Assembly: GCF_014201465.1 (NCBI RefSeq) | Contig: NZ_JACHEP010000014.1 | Location: 1 to 64,000, forward strand | Source of the DNA: Anoxybacteroides tepidamans | Lineage (GTDB): Bacteria; Bacillota; Bacilli; Bacillales; Anoxybacillaceae | Direction: 5' to 3' | Length of the DNA: 64,000 nt | In this document: positions 41,452 through 49,875 of the stretch, in pieces | Numbering within the stretch: the first letter of the stretch is position 1 | Layout of the letters: each line of letters starts with the position of its first letter | Notes under the pieces: model-generated | Seen by the model: the letters and a program-made list of their open reading frames with translations, nothing else | Database searches by the model: none | Told to the model about the DNA's origin: nothing | Made by a program: the position numbers and the translations under genes

Positions 41452-42936
41452 ATGGAATGTATTGCCTCTGTTGAACAGCTGCGTTTGAAGTTTCCTGGAA
41501 AAGAAACTCTATTATTTAAAGATTTATCACTGTCTTTTAAAAAAGGGGAAAAAGTGTTATTGATAGGTCCATCAGGTTGCGGAAAATCAACGCTATTGCA
41601 AGTTTTGTCTGGATTGATTCCGCATTCGGTGGACATTCCGATGAAAGCGAAACATATTCGCGTTCCCGACAACTGGGGGTATGTCTTTCAAGATCCCGAT
41701 TCGCAATTTTGCATGCCGTTTGTCGATGAGGAAATCGCTTTTGTGCTCGAAAATATTAGCGTGCCGCGCGAACAAATGCCGGAGCGCATTGAAGGTTTGC
41801 TGCGGGCAGTGAATTTGCAAGTGCCGCCGCATACGAATATTCACACGTTGTCAGGGGGCATGAAACAGCGGCTCGCTCTCGCTTCCGTTCTTGCGCTCGA
41901 GCCCGATGTATTATTTCTCGACGAACCGACGGCGATGATTGACGATGAAGGAACGGAAATGATTTGGCGAACGGTTAAACAAATCGCCTATGATAAAACA
42001 GTTATTATCGTCGAACATAAAATTGAACATGTGTTAGATTTTGTGGATCGCATCATTTTATTTAATGATGCGGGAGAAATCGTTGCGGATGGAGAGGCGT
42101 CTACCATTTTTCACAATTATAAAGAAGTCATTGCTTCGCAAGGCGTTTGGTACCCTAGAATATGGGATGATTATAAAAAAAAGAAAAAAGTGCGCCGGCA
42201 TAGCAGCGAACAGCGTGAAGTGATTTGCCTAGAGAATTTTCAAGGATACCGAAATAAAGAAGTGAAAATCCGCGTCAATACGGCGCGTGTACATGAAGGA
42301 GAATGGATTGCGGTTACTGGAAAAAACGGGGCCGGAAAAAGCACGTTATTGCACGCGTTAATGAAGCTTATTCCGACGGACGGGGAGTATAAAGTATACG
42401 GAAACAGGCTTGAGCAAACGAAACAGCTTGCCCGCCGCATTGCATTTGTATTCCAAAATCCGGAGTTTCAATTTGTCACGAATTCGGTATGGGAGGAAAT
42501 GGCGTACTCGCTTCGCCTTGAAAAGAGAACAGAGCAAGAGATCGCTTCAGAAGTAGAGCGCTTATTAAAAATGTTTCACTTAGAAGAGCAAAAAAAACAG
42601 CACCCATACCAATTATCGATGGGACAAAAGCGCCGGTTAAGCGTAGCGGCTTCGATCATCAGCGGACAAAAGGTGTTTTTGTTGGATGAACCGACATTTG
42701 GCCAAGATGCGAAAAATACGTTTGCTTTGTTGGAACTGTTCGAGTCTTATCGTGAAAAAGGAGCCGCGATCATCATGGTCACCCACGATGAACAAATTGT
42801 GAAGCATTTTGCAACACGAAGATGGATCATTGAAAACGGGCAGCTCGTTCGTGATGAACCGGTCATGCCGGAAACAAAAAAAGCGTTATCTGTACAGGGA
42901 GGATCAAGCCGTGAGATGGGATATTCACTATCGTGA
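41452..42936 (+). CDS. ykoD: ECF transporter ATPase YkoD (duplicated ABC domains)
   Basis: Two fused ABC ATPase domains in 494 aa. First: Walker A GPSGCGKST, signature LSGGMKQRL, Walker B VLFLDEPTA. Second: Walker A GKNGAGKST, signature-like LSM GQKRRLS, Walker B VFLLDEPTF. It powers the YkoEC transporter for the pyrimidine precursor of thiamine. ATG 41452 has a moderate Shine-Dalgarno (GAGGGTGA). Overlaps ykoC by 26 nt. Confidence 0.93.
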   Translation: MECIASVEQLRLKFPGKETLLFKDLSLSFKKGEKVLLIGPSGCGKSTLLQVLSGLIPHSVDIPMKAKHIRVPDNWGYVFQDPDSQFCMPFVDEEIAFVLENISVPREQMPERIEGLLRAVNLQVPPHTNIHTLSGGMKQRLALASVLALEPDVLFLDEPTAMIDDEGTEMIWRTVKQIAYDKTVIIVEHKIEHVLDFVDRIILFNDAGEIVADGEASTIFHNYKEVIASQGVWYPRIWDDYKKKKKVRRHSSEQREVICLENFQGYRNKEVKIRVNTARVHEGEWIAVTGKNGAGKSTLLHALMKLIPTDGEYKVYGNRLEQTKQLARRIAFVFQNPEFQFVTNSVWEEMAYSLRLEKRTEQEIASEVERLLKMFHLEEQKKQHPYQLSMGQKRRLSVAASIISGQKVFLLDEPTFGQDAKNTFALLELFESYREKGAAIIMVTHDEQIVKHFATRRWIIENGQLVRDEPVMPETKKALSVQGGSSREMGYSLS

Positions 42937-43693
42937 AACGTGGCTGCATCGGACGAATCCGAGTTTAAAGCTACTTGTCATGATGAGTATATTTATTCTC
43001 GTGCTATTTTTGCATAATCCGAACGTGCTCATCAATTTATCCATCGGGCTGTTTCTTTTATTTTTCATCTATACCGGCTATCCTCTGAAATATTTATTGC
43101 TGTTCTTTTTGCCGTTTTTCGTCATTTTCGTTTCAACCGCTTCTTCGATGACGTTGTTTGGGCAAGGAACGACGACATGGGTTCAATGGGGGCTTGTTCA
43201 CGTTACGAAAGAAAGCTTTTTGCGGGGAATGCATCTCGGCTTTCGTGCGTTAACATTTGCGCTTTTAGGATTAATTTTTTCGCTGACGACACGGCCGGTG
43301 TATTTATTTTATTCGCTTATGCAGCAGCTGAAGTTGAAGCCGAAATATGCATATAGCTTTTTAGCGGGTGTTCGCTTGATTCCGATTATGCTTGAGGAGT
43401 TTCAAACGGTGCAAAACGCATTGAAAGTGCGCGGGGCCGGTCATAGCGGAACGCTCGAAAAAGTAAAGCGGTATGCCGTTCCGCTTTTATCACAAAGCAT
43501 TCGCCGTGCGCAACGCATTGCGGTGGCGATGGAAGCAAAGCGCTTTTCAAATGAAACGAAACGGACGTTTTATTATCGTATTGGCTTTAGTAAATACGAT
43601 CTTATGTTTCTTTTTTCGATGATCGGCATCATCATGCTGTCATATTATGCGGCAACGGTTTTCCCGTATATTCCGGTAACCGATGTCCGCTAG
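42911..43693 (+). CDS. ykoC: ECF transporter T component YkoC
   Basis: Transmembrane coupling subunit of 260 aa (B. subtilis YkoC about 254). Starts MRWDIHYRETWLHRTNPSLK; the coupling motif region includes ALKVRGAGHSG and AMEAKRFSNETKRT (two A-R-G/A-R-type helices contacting the ATPases). GTG 42911 follows GGGAGGA within the end of ykoD. Confidence 0.9.
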   Translation: MRWDIHYRETWLHRTNPSLKLLVMMSIFILVLFLHNPNVLINLSIGLFLLFFIYTGYPLKYLLLFFLPFFVIFVSTASSMTLFGQGTTTWVQWGLVHVTKESFLRGMHLGFRALTFALLGLIFSLTTRPVYLFYSLMQQLKLKPKYAYSFLAGVRLIPIMLEEFQTVQNALKVRGAGHSGTLEKVKRYAVPLLSQSIRRAQRIAVAMEAKRFSNETKRTFYYRIGFSKYDLMFLFSMIGIIMLSYYAATVFPYIPVTDVR

Positions 43694-43705
43694 CGGGGGA
43701 TGAGG

Positions 43706-44308
43706 ATGAAAAAACAGTTTCACGTCATCTCAACAGGAAAACAAACAACTGAACAGTTTGCAGCGATTGCTTCACAAATTCATCTGTATGTCGATGCGAT
43801 TCACATTCGCGAGAAAGAAAAGACAGCTAAAGAGCTTGTTGAACGAATTGAGGCTCTTCTTTCTAGCGGTGTGCCGGCGGAGAAAATCATCGTTAATGAC
43901 CGGGTGGATGTCGCGGTCGCCTGCGGAGTAAAAGGGGCGCAGCTCGCTTATCATAGTTTGCCGGCAAAAAAAGTGAAAGAGCGTTTTCCGTCGCTTTTCG
44001 TTGGTTGTTCTGTTCATTCGTTGGAAGAAGCGGTAGAAGCGGAGCAAGGCGGAGCGGATTACTGCATATTTGGTCATGTGTTTCCGACGGAATGCAAAGC
44101 GGGGATACCTCCGAGAGGTGTTGAAACACTTGCGCAAATCACTTCTGCGGTGCGCATTCCGGTGATCGCGATCGGCGGTATTCAACCGAGTCACGTTCCG
44201 CACATATGGAAAGCCGGGGCAAGCGGGATCGCGGTCATGTCTGGTGTGTTTTTAGCGAATGATCCGCTCGCGCAAGTAAAAAGCTACGTGCAAATGATGC
44301 AAGGATAG
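43706..44308 (+). CDS. tenI: thiazole tautomerase TenI
   Basis: TIM-barrel protein of 200 aa, related to ThiE but acting as thiazole tautomerase in B. subtilis (205 aa). Phosphate-binding motifs VNDRVDVAVACGVKGAQL, GCSVHSLEEA, YCIFGHVFPTECK and the C-terminal IAIGGIQPSH and GIAVMSG. ATG 43706 is at better spacing from GCGGGGG than ATG 43700. Situated between ykoC and thiO. Confidence 0.9.
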   Translation: MKKQFHVISTGKQTTEQFAAIASQIHLYVDAIHIREKEKTAKELVERIEALLSSGVPAEKIIVNDRVDVAVACGVKGAQLAYHSLPAKKVKERFPSLFVGCSVHSLEEAVEAEQGGADYCIFGHVFPTECKAGIPPRGVETLAQITSAVRIPVIAIGGIQPSHVPHIWKAGASGIAVMSGVFLANDPLAQVKSYVQMMQG

Positions 44309-44344
44309 ATGCTGAGGAGTTTATCAAAAGGGAGAGGGATTGAA

Positions 44345-45481
44345 ATGAATGGCAATCACTACGATGTGGCGATTATCGGCGGTGGGATTATTGGGGGATC
44401 CATTGCCTTTCAATTAGTGAAACGAAATGTGCGAGTCGTAGTATTGGAAAAAGATCGCATCGCCAGCCAAGCGTCAAGTGCGGCAGCAGGAATGCTTGGA
44501 GCGCAATCAGAATTTTCAAGCGAAAATCCGCTCATTCCGATGGCGTTAAAAAGCCGGAAGATGTTCCCGGTTTTAGGAGAAGAATTAAAACAGATTACGG
44601 GTATTGATATCGGATTAATCCAAAAAGGAATGCTGAAAGTGGCAGTGACGGATGAAGAACAAGAGGCATTGCAACAACATTATGAATTTTGGAGGGAAAT
44701 GGGGCAACCTGTTCAATGGTTATCGAATCATGAGGTGGTAGCATTCGAGCCAAATGTAAGTGCGGCGTTGCAAGGAGCGATGTATATCCGAAACGACGGC
44801 CAAGTCAGTGCACCGCATTTGTCGCTTGCTTTTGCTAAAGCGTCGATTGTTTATGGAGCGGAGTGGCGTGAATTTACGGAAGTGGTCGATGTCAAGAAGG
44901 AAGAAAATTCATATCAGCTCCGCACCAATCATGGAACCATTGGCGCGAATGCTGTTGTTGTCGCCGCAGGCGCATGGTCAGCGCTATTTCTGGAAAAAAC
45001 AGGACTCTCGCTCTCGATGCATCCGGTCAAAGGGGAATGCTTGCTTGTAAAAGTGGAAAAGCCGATCATTCAAACAACCGTCTTTGCGAAAAACGGCTGC
45101 TACATCGTTCCGAAAAAAGGCAATCGTTTGTTGATTGGGGCGACGTCGACGCCGCATACGTTTGACAAAAAAGTAACCGTGCAAGGAATCATGAGTTTGC
45201 TAGAGCGGGCGCAGCAATTACTGCCCACCATTCGTACGGCGGAATGGGAGCGGGCATGGGCTGGAATTAGGCCGCAAACAGGAGATGGGCTGCCGTACAT
45301 CGGCGAGCATCCGCATTACAAGAACATGTGGATCGCGACCGGCCATTATCGAAATGGAATTTTATTGAGCCCGATTACAGGTGCATTAATGGCGGATTTA
45401 ATTGAAGGAAAAGGAAGCGGAGAGATTGATCTTGCTCCTTTTTCGCCGGCGAGGAATATTCATGCGACATACACGACATAA
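44345..45481 (+). CDS. thiO: glycine oxidase ThiO
   Basis: FAD-dependent glycine oxidase of 378 aa (B. subtilis 369). Dinucleotide-binding DVAIIGGGIIGGSIAFQL at the N-terminus and the C-terminal TGHYRNGILLSPITG conserved in ThiO. It makes dehydroglycine for the thiazole ring. ATG 44345 follows AAAGGGAGAGG. Next gene thiS begins 14 nt after its stop. Confidence 0.93.
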   Translation: MNGNHYDVAIIGGGIIGGSIAFQLVKRNVRVVVLEKDRIASQASSAAAGMLGAQSEFSSENPLIPMALKSRKMFPVLGEELKQITGIDIGLIQKGMLKVAVTDEEQEALQQHYEFWREMGQPVQWLSNHEVVAFEPNVSAALQGAMYIRNDGQVSAPHLSLAFAKASIVYGAEWREFTEVVDVKKEENSYQLRTNHGTIGANAVVVAAGAWSALFLEKTGLSLSMHPVKGECLLVKVEKPIIQTTVFAKNGCYIVPKKGNRLLIGATSTPHTFDKKVTVQGIMSLLERAQQLLPTIRTAEWERAWAGIRPQTGDGLPYIGEHPHYKNMWIATGHYRNGILLSPITGALMADLIEGKGSGEIDLAPFSPARNIHATYTT

Positions 45482-45494
45482 AGGTGGTGAAGAG

Positions 45495-45698
45495 ATGGAG
45501 TTGGTCATCAATGGGGAGTTAATTCATGTTCCTGATCATATTCGCACTATCGCTGATTTGCTCGTTCATTTTCAGTTGAATCAGAAAATTGCGATTGTAG
45601 AAGTCAATGCCCATATTGTTCAAAAACAAGAATATGAAACGACGGCGCTATGCAATGGAGATCGCGTGGAAATCGTTCATTTTGTAGGAGGCGGATGA
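45495..45698 (+). CDS. thiS: sulfur carrier protein ThiS
   Basis: Ubiquitin-fold sulfur carrier of 67 aa ending in VHFVGGG, whose terminal Gly is adenylated by ThiF and converted to thiocarboxylate for thiazole synthesis. ATG 45495 follows AAAGGTGGTG. Its stop overlaps the ATGATGATG at the start of thiG. Confidence 0.93.
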   Translation: MELVINGELIHVPDHIRTIADLLVHFQLNQKIAIVEVNAHIVQKQEYETTALCNGDRVEIVHFVGGG

Positions 45699-45700
45699 TG

Positions 45701-46468
45701 ATGTTAAAAATTGGACCATATGAATTTCAGTCTCGGCTTTTATTAGGAACAGGGAAATACCCGAATCTCGATATTCAAAAAGAAGCAGTTGAAGTGTCTG
45801 GAGCGGAAATTTTAACGTTCGCGGTGCGCCGGATGAATATTTTTGCGCCGGATCAACCTAATTTTTTGGAACAGCTCGATTTGACGAAATATAAGCTCCT
45901 TCCGAATACAGCTGGCGCTAAAACGGCGGAAGAAGCGGTGCGCATCGCCCGGCTCGCCAAAGCATCCGGATTATGTGATATGATTAAAGTAGAAGTGATC
46001 GGTTGCGACAAAACGTTGCTTCCGGACCCTGTGGAGACGTTGAAAGCGACGGAGATGCTGTTAGAAGAAGGGTTTATCGTGCTTCCTTACACATCTGATG
46101 ATGTTGTGCTCGCGAAGCGCTTGCAAGAGCTCGGCTGTCATGCGATTATGCCGGGAGCTTCACCGATCGGGTCAGGTCAAGGGATTATTAACCCATTAAA
46201 TTTAAGCTTCATTATTGAGCAGGCAACCGTTCCGGTAATTGTTGATGCTGGAATTGGCAGTCCGGCTGATGCAGCGCTTGCTATGGAATTAGGGGCAGAT
46301 GGAGTTTTATTAAATACAGCGGTCGCTGGTGCTGCCGATCCGGTGAAAATGGCAAAAGCGATGAAGCTGGCGATTGAAGCAGGGCGTCTCGGCTATCAGG
46401 CCGGAAGGATTCCGAAGAAACGGTACGCAACCGCAAGCAGCCCAATGGAAGGAATGAGTATTGTTTGA
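45701..46468 (+). CDS. thiG: thiazole synthase ThiG
   Basis: Thiazole synthase of 255 aa, TIM barrel. Conserved [57 protein letters not shown] (Schiff-base Lys) and [11 protein letters not shown]. It condenses DXP, dehydroglycine and ThiS thiocarboxylate. Three consecutive ATGs (45695, 45698, 45701); 45701 is best spaced from AGGAGG. thiF overlaps its stop. Confidence 0.95.
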   Translation: MLKIGPYEFQSRLLLGTGKYPNLDIQKEAVEVSGAEILTFAVRRMNIFAPDQPNFLEQLDLTKYKLLPNTAGAKTAEEAVRIARLAKASGLCDMIKVEVIGCDKTLLPDPVETLKATEMLLEEGFIVLPYTSDDVVLAKRLQELGCHAIMPGASPIGSGQGIINPLNLSFIIEQATVPVIVDAGIGSPADAALAMELGADGVLLNTAVAGAADPVKMAKAMKLAIEAGRLGYQAGRIPKKRYATASSPMEGMSIV

Positions 46469-47490
46469 ATGAACGTTATTCACGGCAAGAGTTGTTTGCT
46501 CCCATTGGAAAAGAGGGGCAAGCAAACATTTCAGCGAAACATGTGCTTATTGTTGGAGCAGGAGCGTTAGGCACTGGAAATGCAGAGGCGCTTGTAAGGG
46601 CGGGAGTCGGCAAACTGACGATGATTGACCGCGATTATGTGGAATGGAGCAATTTGCAGCGGCAGCAATTATATAGCGAAGACGATGCGAAGGCCCGTCT
46701 TCCGAAAGCGATTGCCGCTAAACAGCGATTAGCACAAGTGAATTCGGAAGTCGAAGTTGAAGCGATCGTTGGCGATGCCAATGTTGATGAATTGCAAAGA
46801 ATAGCAGCGGAAACGAAACCGGATGTGATCATCGATGCGACGGACAACTTTGAAACACGCATGATCATTAACGATGTTTCATGTAAATACGGCATTCCTT
46901 GGATTTATGGTGCTTGTGTCGGCAGCTATGGCATTAGCTATACGTTTATTCCAAGAAAAACGCCGTGCTTGCATTGCTTGCTTGAAACGATGCCGGTCGG
47001 CGGATTGACATGCGATACAGCGGGAATTATTAGCCCAGCAGTGCAAATGGTGGTCGCTTATCAAGTGGCGGAAGCATTGAAACTTCTTGTCGGAGATGAA
47101 CAGTCGCTGCGCGGTAAACTGGTTTCGTTCGATGTATGGAACAACCAACATACCGCTATTCGTGTCGACCAAGTGAAAAAAGAAGATTGTCCGTCTTGCG
47201 GGACAAATCCAACGTATCCATATTTATCGTATGAAATGCAAACGAAAACGGCTGTATTGTGCGGACGAAACTCTGTGCAAATCCGGCCGGCAGGAAAGCG
47301 GGAATACGATTTGCCGCAGCTTGCAGACTTGTTTGCCAAACAAGGGCTGCGAGTGGAAACGAATCCGTATCTTGTGTCAGTTTCTCTTGGCGAACATCGT
47401 CTCGTTGTGTTCCGGGACGGGCGCGCTCTCGTTCACGGGACGAAAGATATACAGGAAGCGAAAACGATTTATCATCGGTATCTAGGATAG
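46465..47490 (+). CDS. thiF: ThiS adenylyltransferase ThiF
   Basis: E1-like adenylyltransferase of 341 aa (B. subtilis ThiF about 336). ATP site [23 protein letters not shown], RxxR-type YSRQELF at the N-terminus, zinc Cys pairs CLHC and CPSC, and [12 protein letters not shown]-terminal extension of about 90 residues after the E1 core resembles B. subtilis ThiF. UUG start overlaps the thiG stop (TTGA). Last gene of the operon; thiD, which follows thiF in B. subtilis, is absent here. Confidence 0.92.
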   Translation: MNERYSRQELFAPIGKEGQANISAKHVLIVGAGALGTGNAEALVRAGVGKLTMIDRDYVEWSNLQRQQLYSEDDAKARLPKAIAAKQRLAQVNSEVEVEAIVGDANVDELQRIAAETKPDVIIDATDNFETRMIINDVSCKYGIPWIYGACVGSYGISYTFIPRKTPCLHCLLETMPVGGLTCDTAGIISPAVQMVVAYQVAEALKLLVGDEQSLRGKLVSFDVWNNQHTAIRVDQVKKEDCPSCGTNPTYPYLSYEMQTKTAVLCGRNSVQIRPAGKREYDLPQLADLFAKQGLRVETNPYLVSVSLGEHRLVVFRDGRALVHGTKDIQEAKTIYHRYLG

Positions 47491-47520
47491 AAAGCTCTCT
47501 CGTGTAGAGGGCTTTTTTTT
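47491..47520 (+). terminator. terminator of the thiamine operon
   Basis: AAAGCTCTCT pairs with AGAGGGCTTT (one G-U), followed by TTTTT. Confidence 0.75.
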
Positions 47521-47615
47521 GTCAAAAAATTGTACTACTTTTAAAGCGCGTGGTGACAAATTTCGTGCTAGTTTTATAAGAGGGGAATCCGTTCATAAAT
47601 GGGAGGCTTGTAAAA

Positions 47616-47699
47616 ATGGAAGAGCTATCGATTACATTGAACATTGCGTCGTTATTAACGTTAGCGTTTGTGATCGGGGCGACGATTTTAGACTCGTAA
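47616..47699 (+). CDS. 27-aa single-helix membrane microprotein
   Basis: ATG 47616 follows GGGAGG by about 9 nt; product MEELSITLNIASLLTLAFVI then GATILDS, one membrane helix with an acidic N-terminus. GTGACA and TATAAG 16 bp apart upstream may be the promoter, and a perfect terminator overlaps the stop. No family recognised. Confidence 0.55.
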   Translation: MEELSITLNIASLLTLAFVIGATILDS

Positions 47700-47729
47700 A
47701 AACTGCAGCGGTATGCTTGCAGTTTTTTT
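47698..47729 (+). terminator. terminator after the 27-aa gene
   Basis: AAAACTGCA pairs with TGCAGTTTT around a 10-nt loop, then TTT. Confidence 0.85.
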
Positions 47730-47813
47730 CATGATGATGTTTAGGTGATAGGAATTTTGTGAAAAATTTGATATGATAAAAACAAAGTAACGGGTTAGGA
47801 GTGTGAATAATCT

Positions 47814-49079
47814 TTGGGAGAATTGCCTCTGAGCCTTTTGAGTTTGCTTCTTTTTTTGCTCGTTTTATCAGCTTTTTTTTCTTCTGCAGAAACAGCTTTT
47901 TCTAGCGTGAACAAAACACGGTTCAAGCATGATGTAGACGAAAATCGGAGCGGAAATAAACGAGCACTCTATATCGCAGAACATTTAGATGATGTGCTGG
48001 TCACTGTTCTTGTGGCCAACCGCATTGTTTATGTTTCGGCGATTACGATTGCTGCAAAAATGTCTATAGAAATATTTGGAGGAGATATAGGACTATGGAT
48101 CAGCGCCATCGCAATGATCGTGCTTCTTTTAATTTTTGGTGAGATTTTGCCGAAAACGATCGCTAAAAAACATGCTGAATTGATCGCTCACAAATATTCA
48201 GAAGTGATGTATGCATTAGTGAAACTGCTATTTCCGATTACGTCATTGTTTTCGGTATTGAAAGGAAAATTGATGAAGCGGCTGACTCATGGAATCGTGG
48301 CTCCGTCTGTAACGGAAGAAGAAATTAAAGAAATGATTGATTTAAGCGAGGAAGAAGGAGTAATCGACAATAAAGAAAAAGAATTGGTACATCGTTCGCT
48401 TGATTTTGATGGTATTTTAGTGGGAGAGATTTTCACACCGCGCATTGATATGGTCGCAGTGGAAGTGAACGAGCCGATTGAAAAAATTCGCGATATTTTT
48501 TTGGAGGAACGATATTCGCGTGTGCCTGTATATGAAGATGATATTGACCATGTGCTCGGCATTTTATCAGAGAGCGATTTTTTCAGCCAGCTTGTTCAGC
48601 AAAAAAAAGTCAACATTCGCGAACTGTTGCGAAAACCGCTATTCGTCGTCGAATCGATGAAAATTTCGGATTTGTTGCCGGCCTTGCAAAAGAGCAAAGT
48701 TCATATGGCGATTGTCGTTGATGAATTTGGCGGAACGGCAGGGCTGATTACGCTAGAAGACATTATTGAGCAAATCGTTGGCGAAATATGGGATGAACAT
48801 GATGAGGCAGTAAAAAACATTCATAAAATTGATGATTACAGGTATGAATTGAATGCAGAACTGCCGCTTGATGAGTTTTGTGAGCTGATGAAGATTGAAG
48901 AGCCGGAAAGTTCGTCACATACTTTAGGAGGATGGATTTTTGAAATGTTTGAGCGCGTTCCAAACGTCGGTGAAACGCTGCAATACGGTCCGCTTACGTT
49001 AACCGTCCGCCAAGTGGAAAACAGAAGAATTCGCAAAGTGCTCGTATCGTTGAACGAGCCGATGACTAAGAACGTATAA
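47814..49079 (+). CDS. CNNM/CorC-type membrane transporter with CBS pair
   Basis: Paralogue of the 1954-3297 gene, 421 aa: DUF21/CNNM membrane domain (about 1-180, SAFFSSAETAFSSVNKTR and GEILPKTIAKKHAE), CBS pair (about 190-320, YSRVPVYEDDIDHVLGIL and VDEFGGTAGLITLEDIIEQIVGE) and CorC_HlyC domain to the end. Probably divalent-cation, Mg2+-type, efflux or its control. UUG 47814 lies about 10 nt after TTAGGAGTG. The two copies differ clearly in sequence, so the duplication is old. Confidence 0.87.
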   Translation: MGELPLSLLSLLLFLLVLSAFFSSAETAFSSVNKTRFKHDVDENRSGNKRALYIAEHLDDVLVTVLVANRIVYVSAITIAAKMSIEIFGGDIGLWISAIAMIVLLLIFGEILPKTIAKKHAELIAHKYSEVMYALVKLLFPITSLFSVLKGKLMKRLTHGIVAPSVTEEEIKEMIDLSEEEGVIDNKEKELVHRSLDFDGILVGEIFTPRIDMVAVEVNEPIEKIRDIFLEERYSRVPVYEDDIDHVLGILSESDFFSQLVQQKKVNIRELLRKPLFVVESMKISDLLPALQKSKVHMAIVVDEFGGTAGLITLEDIIEQIVGEIWDEHDEAVKNIHKIDDYRYELNAELPLDEFCELMKIEEPESSSHTLGGWIFEMFERVPNVGETLQYGPLTLTVRQVENRRIRKVLVSLNEPMTKNV

Positions 49080-49108
49080 GCCCCAAGCTTTTTTACTTGG
49101 GGCTTTTG
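49078..49108. terminator. bidirectional terminator
   Basis: AAGCCCCAAG pairs with CTTGGGGCTT; serves the CorC-type gene and the convergent SASP gene. Confidence 0.85.
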
Positions 49109-49125
49109 CCATGAATATATTGTTT

Positions 49126-49335
49126 TTATCGAGCTGTAAACTGCCCACTAAGTTGTTGTTGAGCCATAGACACTAAACGTTTTGTAATTTCTCCACCAAC
49201 AGAGCCGTTCGCGCGAGAAGTTGTGTCAGCGCCAAGGCTTACACCAAATTCTTGGGCAATTTCATATTTCATTTGATCAATCGCTTGTTGAGCACCCGCA
49301 ACTAATACTTGGTTGTTGTTATTGGATCTTGCCAT
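49126..49335 (-). CDS. alpha/beta-type small acid-soluble spore protein
   Basis: Alpha/beta SASP of 69 aa that coats and protects spore DNA. Both conserved blocks are present: [15 protein letters not shown]-type ([15 protein letters not shown], with the GPR protease site after Glu) and [22 protein letters not shown] 49335 follows GAGGAGATGA. In the B. subtilis map sspB lies next to yhe genes, and yheB and yheA follow here, so an sspB-like orthologue is plausible. Expected in the forespore under SigG. A tRNA-like fold occupies its leader. Confidence 0.95.
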   Translation of the reverse strand: MARSNNNNQVLVAGAQQAIDQMKYEIAQEFGVSLGADTTSRANGSVGGEITKRLVSMAQQQLSGQFTAR

Positions 49336-49365
49336 TTTGAATCATCTCCTCATTTTTAAGTTTTA

Positions 49366-49437
49366 TGGCTGGGTTGGCTGGATTTGCACCAGCACCGCAT
49401 GTTTTAATAAACATGCTGCCAAGCTTGGCTGAACCCA
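49366..49437 (-). other. tRNA-like fold upstream of the SASP gene
   Basis: Read on the minus strand, 72 nt begin TGGGTTC and end AACCCAGCCA: a 6-bp acceptor-like stem with a 3' GCCA tail, a T-arm-like GCTGG/CCAGC with loop TGCAAAT, a long stem GCATGTTT/AAACATGC and a short palindrome CCAAGCTTGG. The anticodon-like arm is not canonical (no 7-nt loop), so this is not a working tRNA; it may be a degenerate tRNA or a structured leader. Confidence 0.5.
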
Positions 49438-49576
49438 ATGTTTATTGTGGTATTAGTAGTTTGAAACGTTTTGATATGATTATTCTCTATGAATATTAGG
49501 TAATTTTTTACATTTTATATTTACTCAAGTTGGGGGATATTGAAAATAAGGCAATTTTACAACAGGAGGATGACAG

Positions 49577-49819
49577 ATGAATATTTGCCCGCTTTGTAAC
49601 GGACTGAGGACGTTGCACTTTTTTTGCCTGCATTGCCAAACGGAGTTGGAAGACCAAGGGAAAGTGAGCGACTATTTTGATGATTATAGTCCATATATGG
49701 AGATCGATATGATGAAAAAAGTTGATGGATATGAGACGACATGGAGAAATCATGAGTGCGTCCATCTGTTTTATTGCCCGCATTGCCAAAAAGAAGAAGT
49801 TCGTTTTATAAAAGAATAG
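49577..49819 (+). CDS. small zinc-ribbon-like protein of unknown function
   Basis: Protein of 80 aa with four CxxC pairs: CPLC, CLHC, and a C-terminal CVHLFYC followed by CPHC, arranged as two zinc-ribbon-like knuckles. Middle part acidic (DYFDDYSPYMEID). ATG 49577 follows AGGAGG by 9 nt. Function unknown. A 7-bp inverted repeat after the stop (GCCCTAG...CTAGGGC) lacks a T run. Confidence 0.7.
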   Translation: MNICPLCNGLRTLHFFCLHCQTELEDQGKVSDYFDDYSPYMEIDMMKKVDGYETTWRNHECVHLFYCPHCQKEEVRFIKE

Positions 49820-49875
49820 CCCTAGCTGAAAAGACTAGGGCAACCAATATATATATTGATAGGGGGAAACGATGA

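Noticed and set aside
49366-49437. A functional tRNA gene
   Set aside because: Acceptor and T-arm look tRNA-like, but the D and anticodon arms are not canonical and no 7-nt anticodon loop can be formed.
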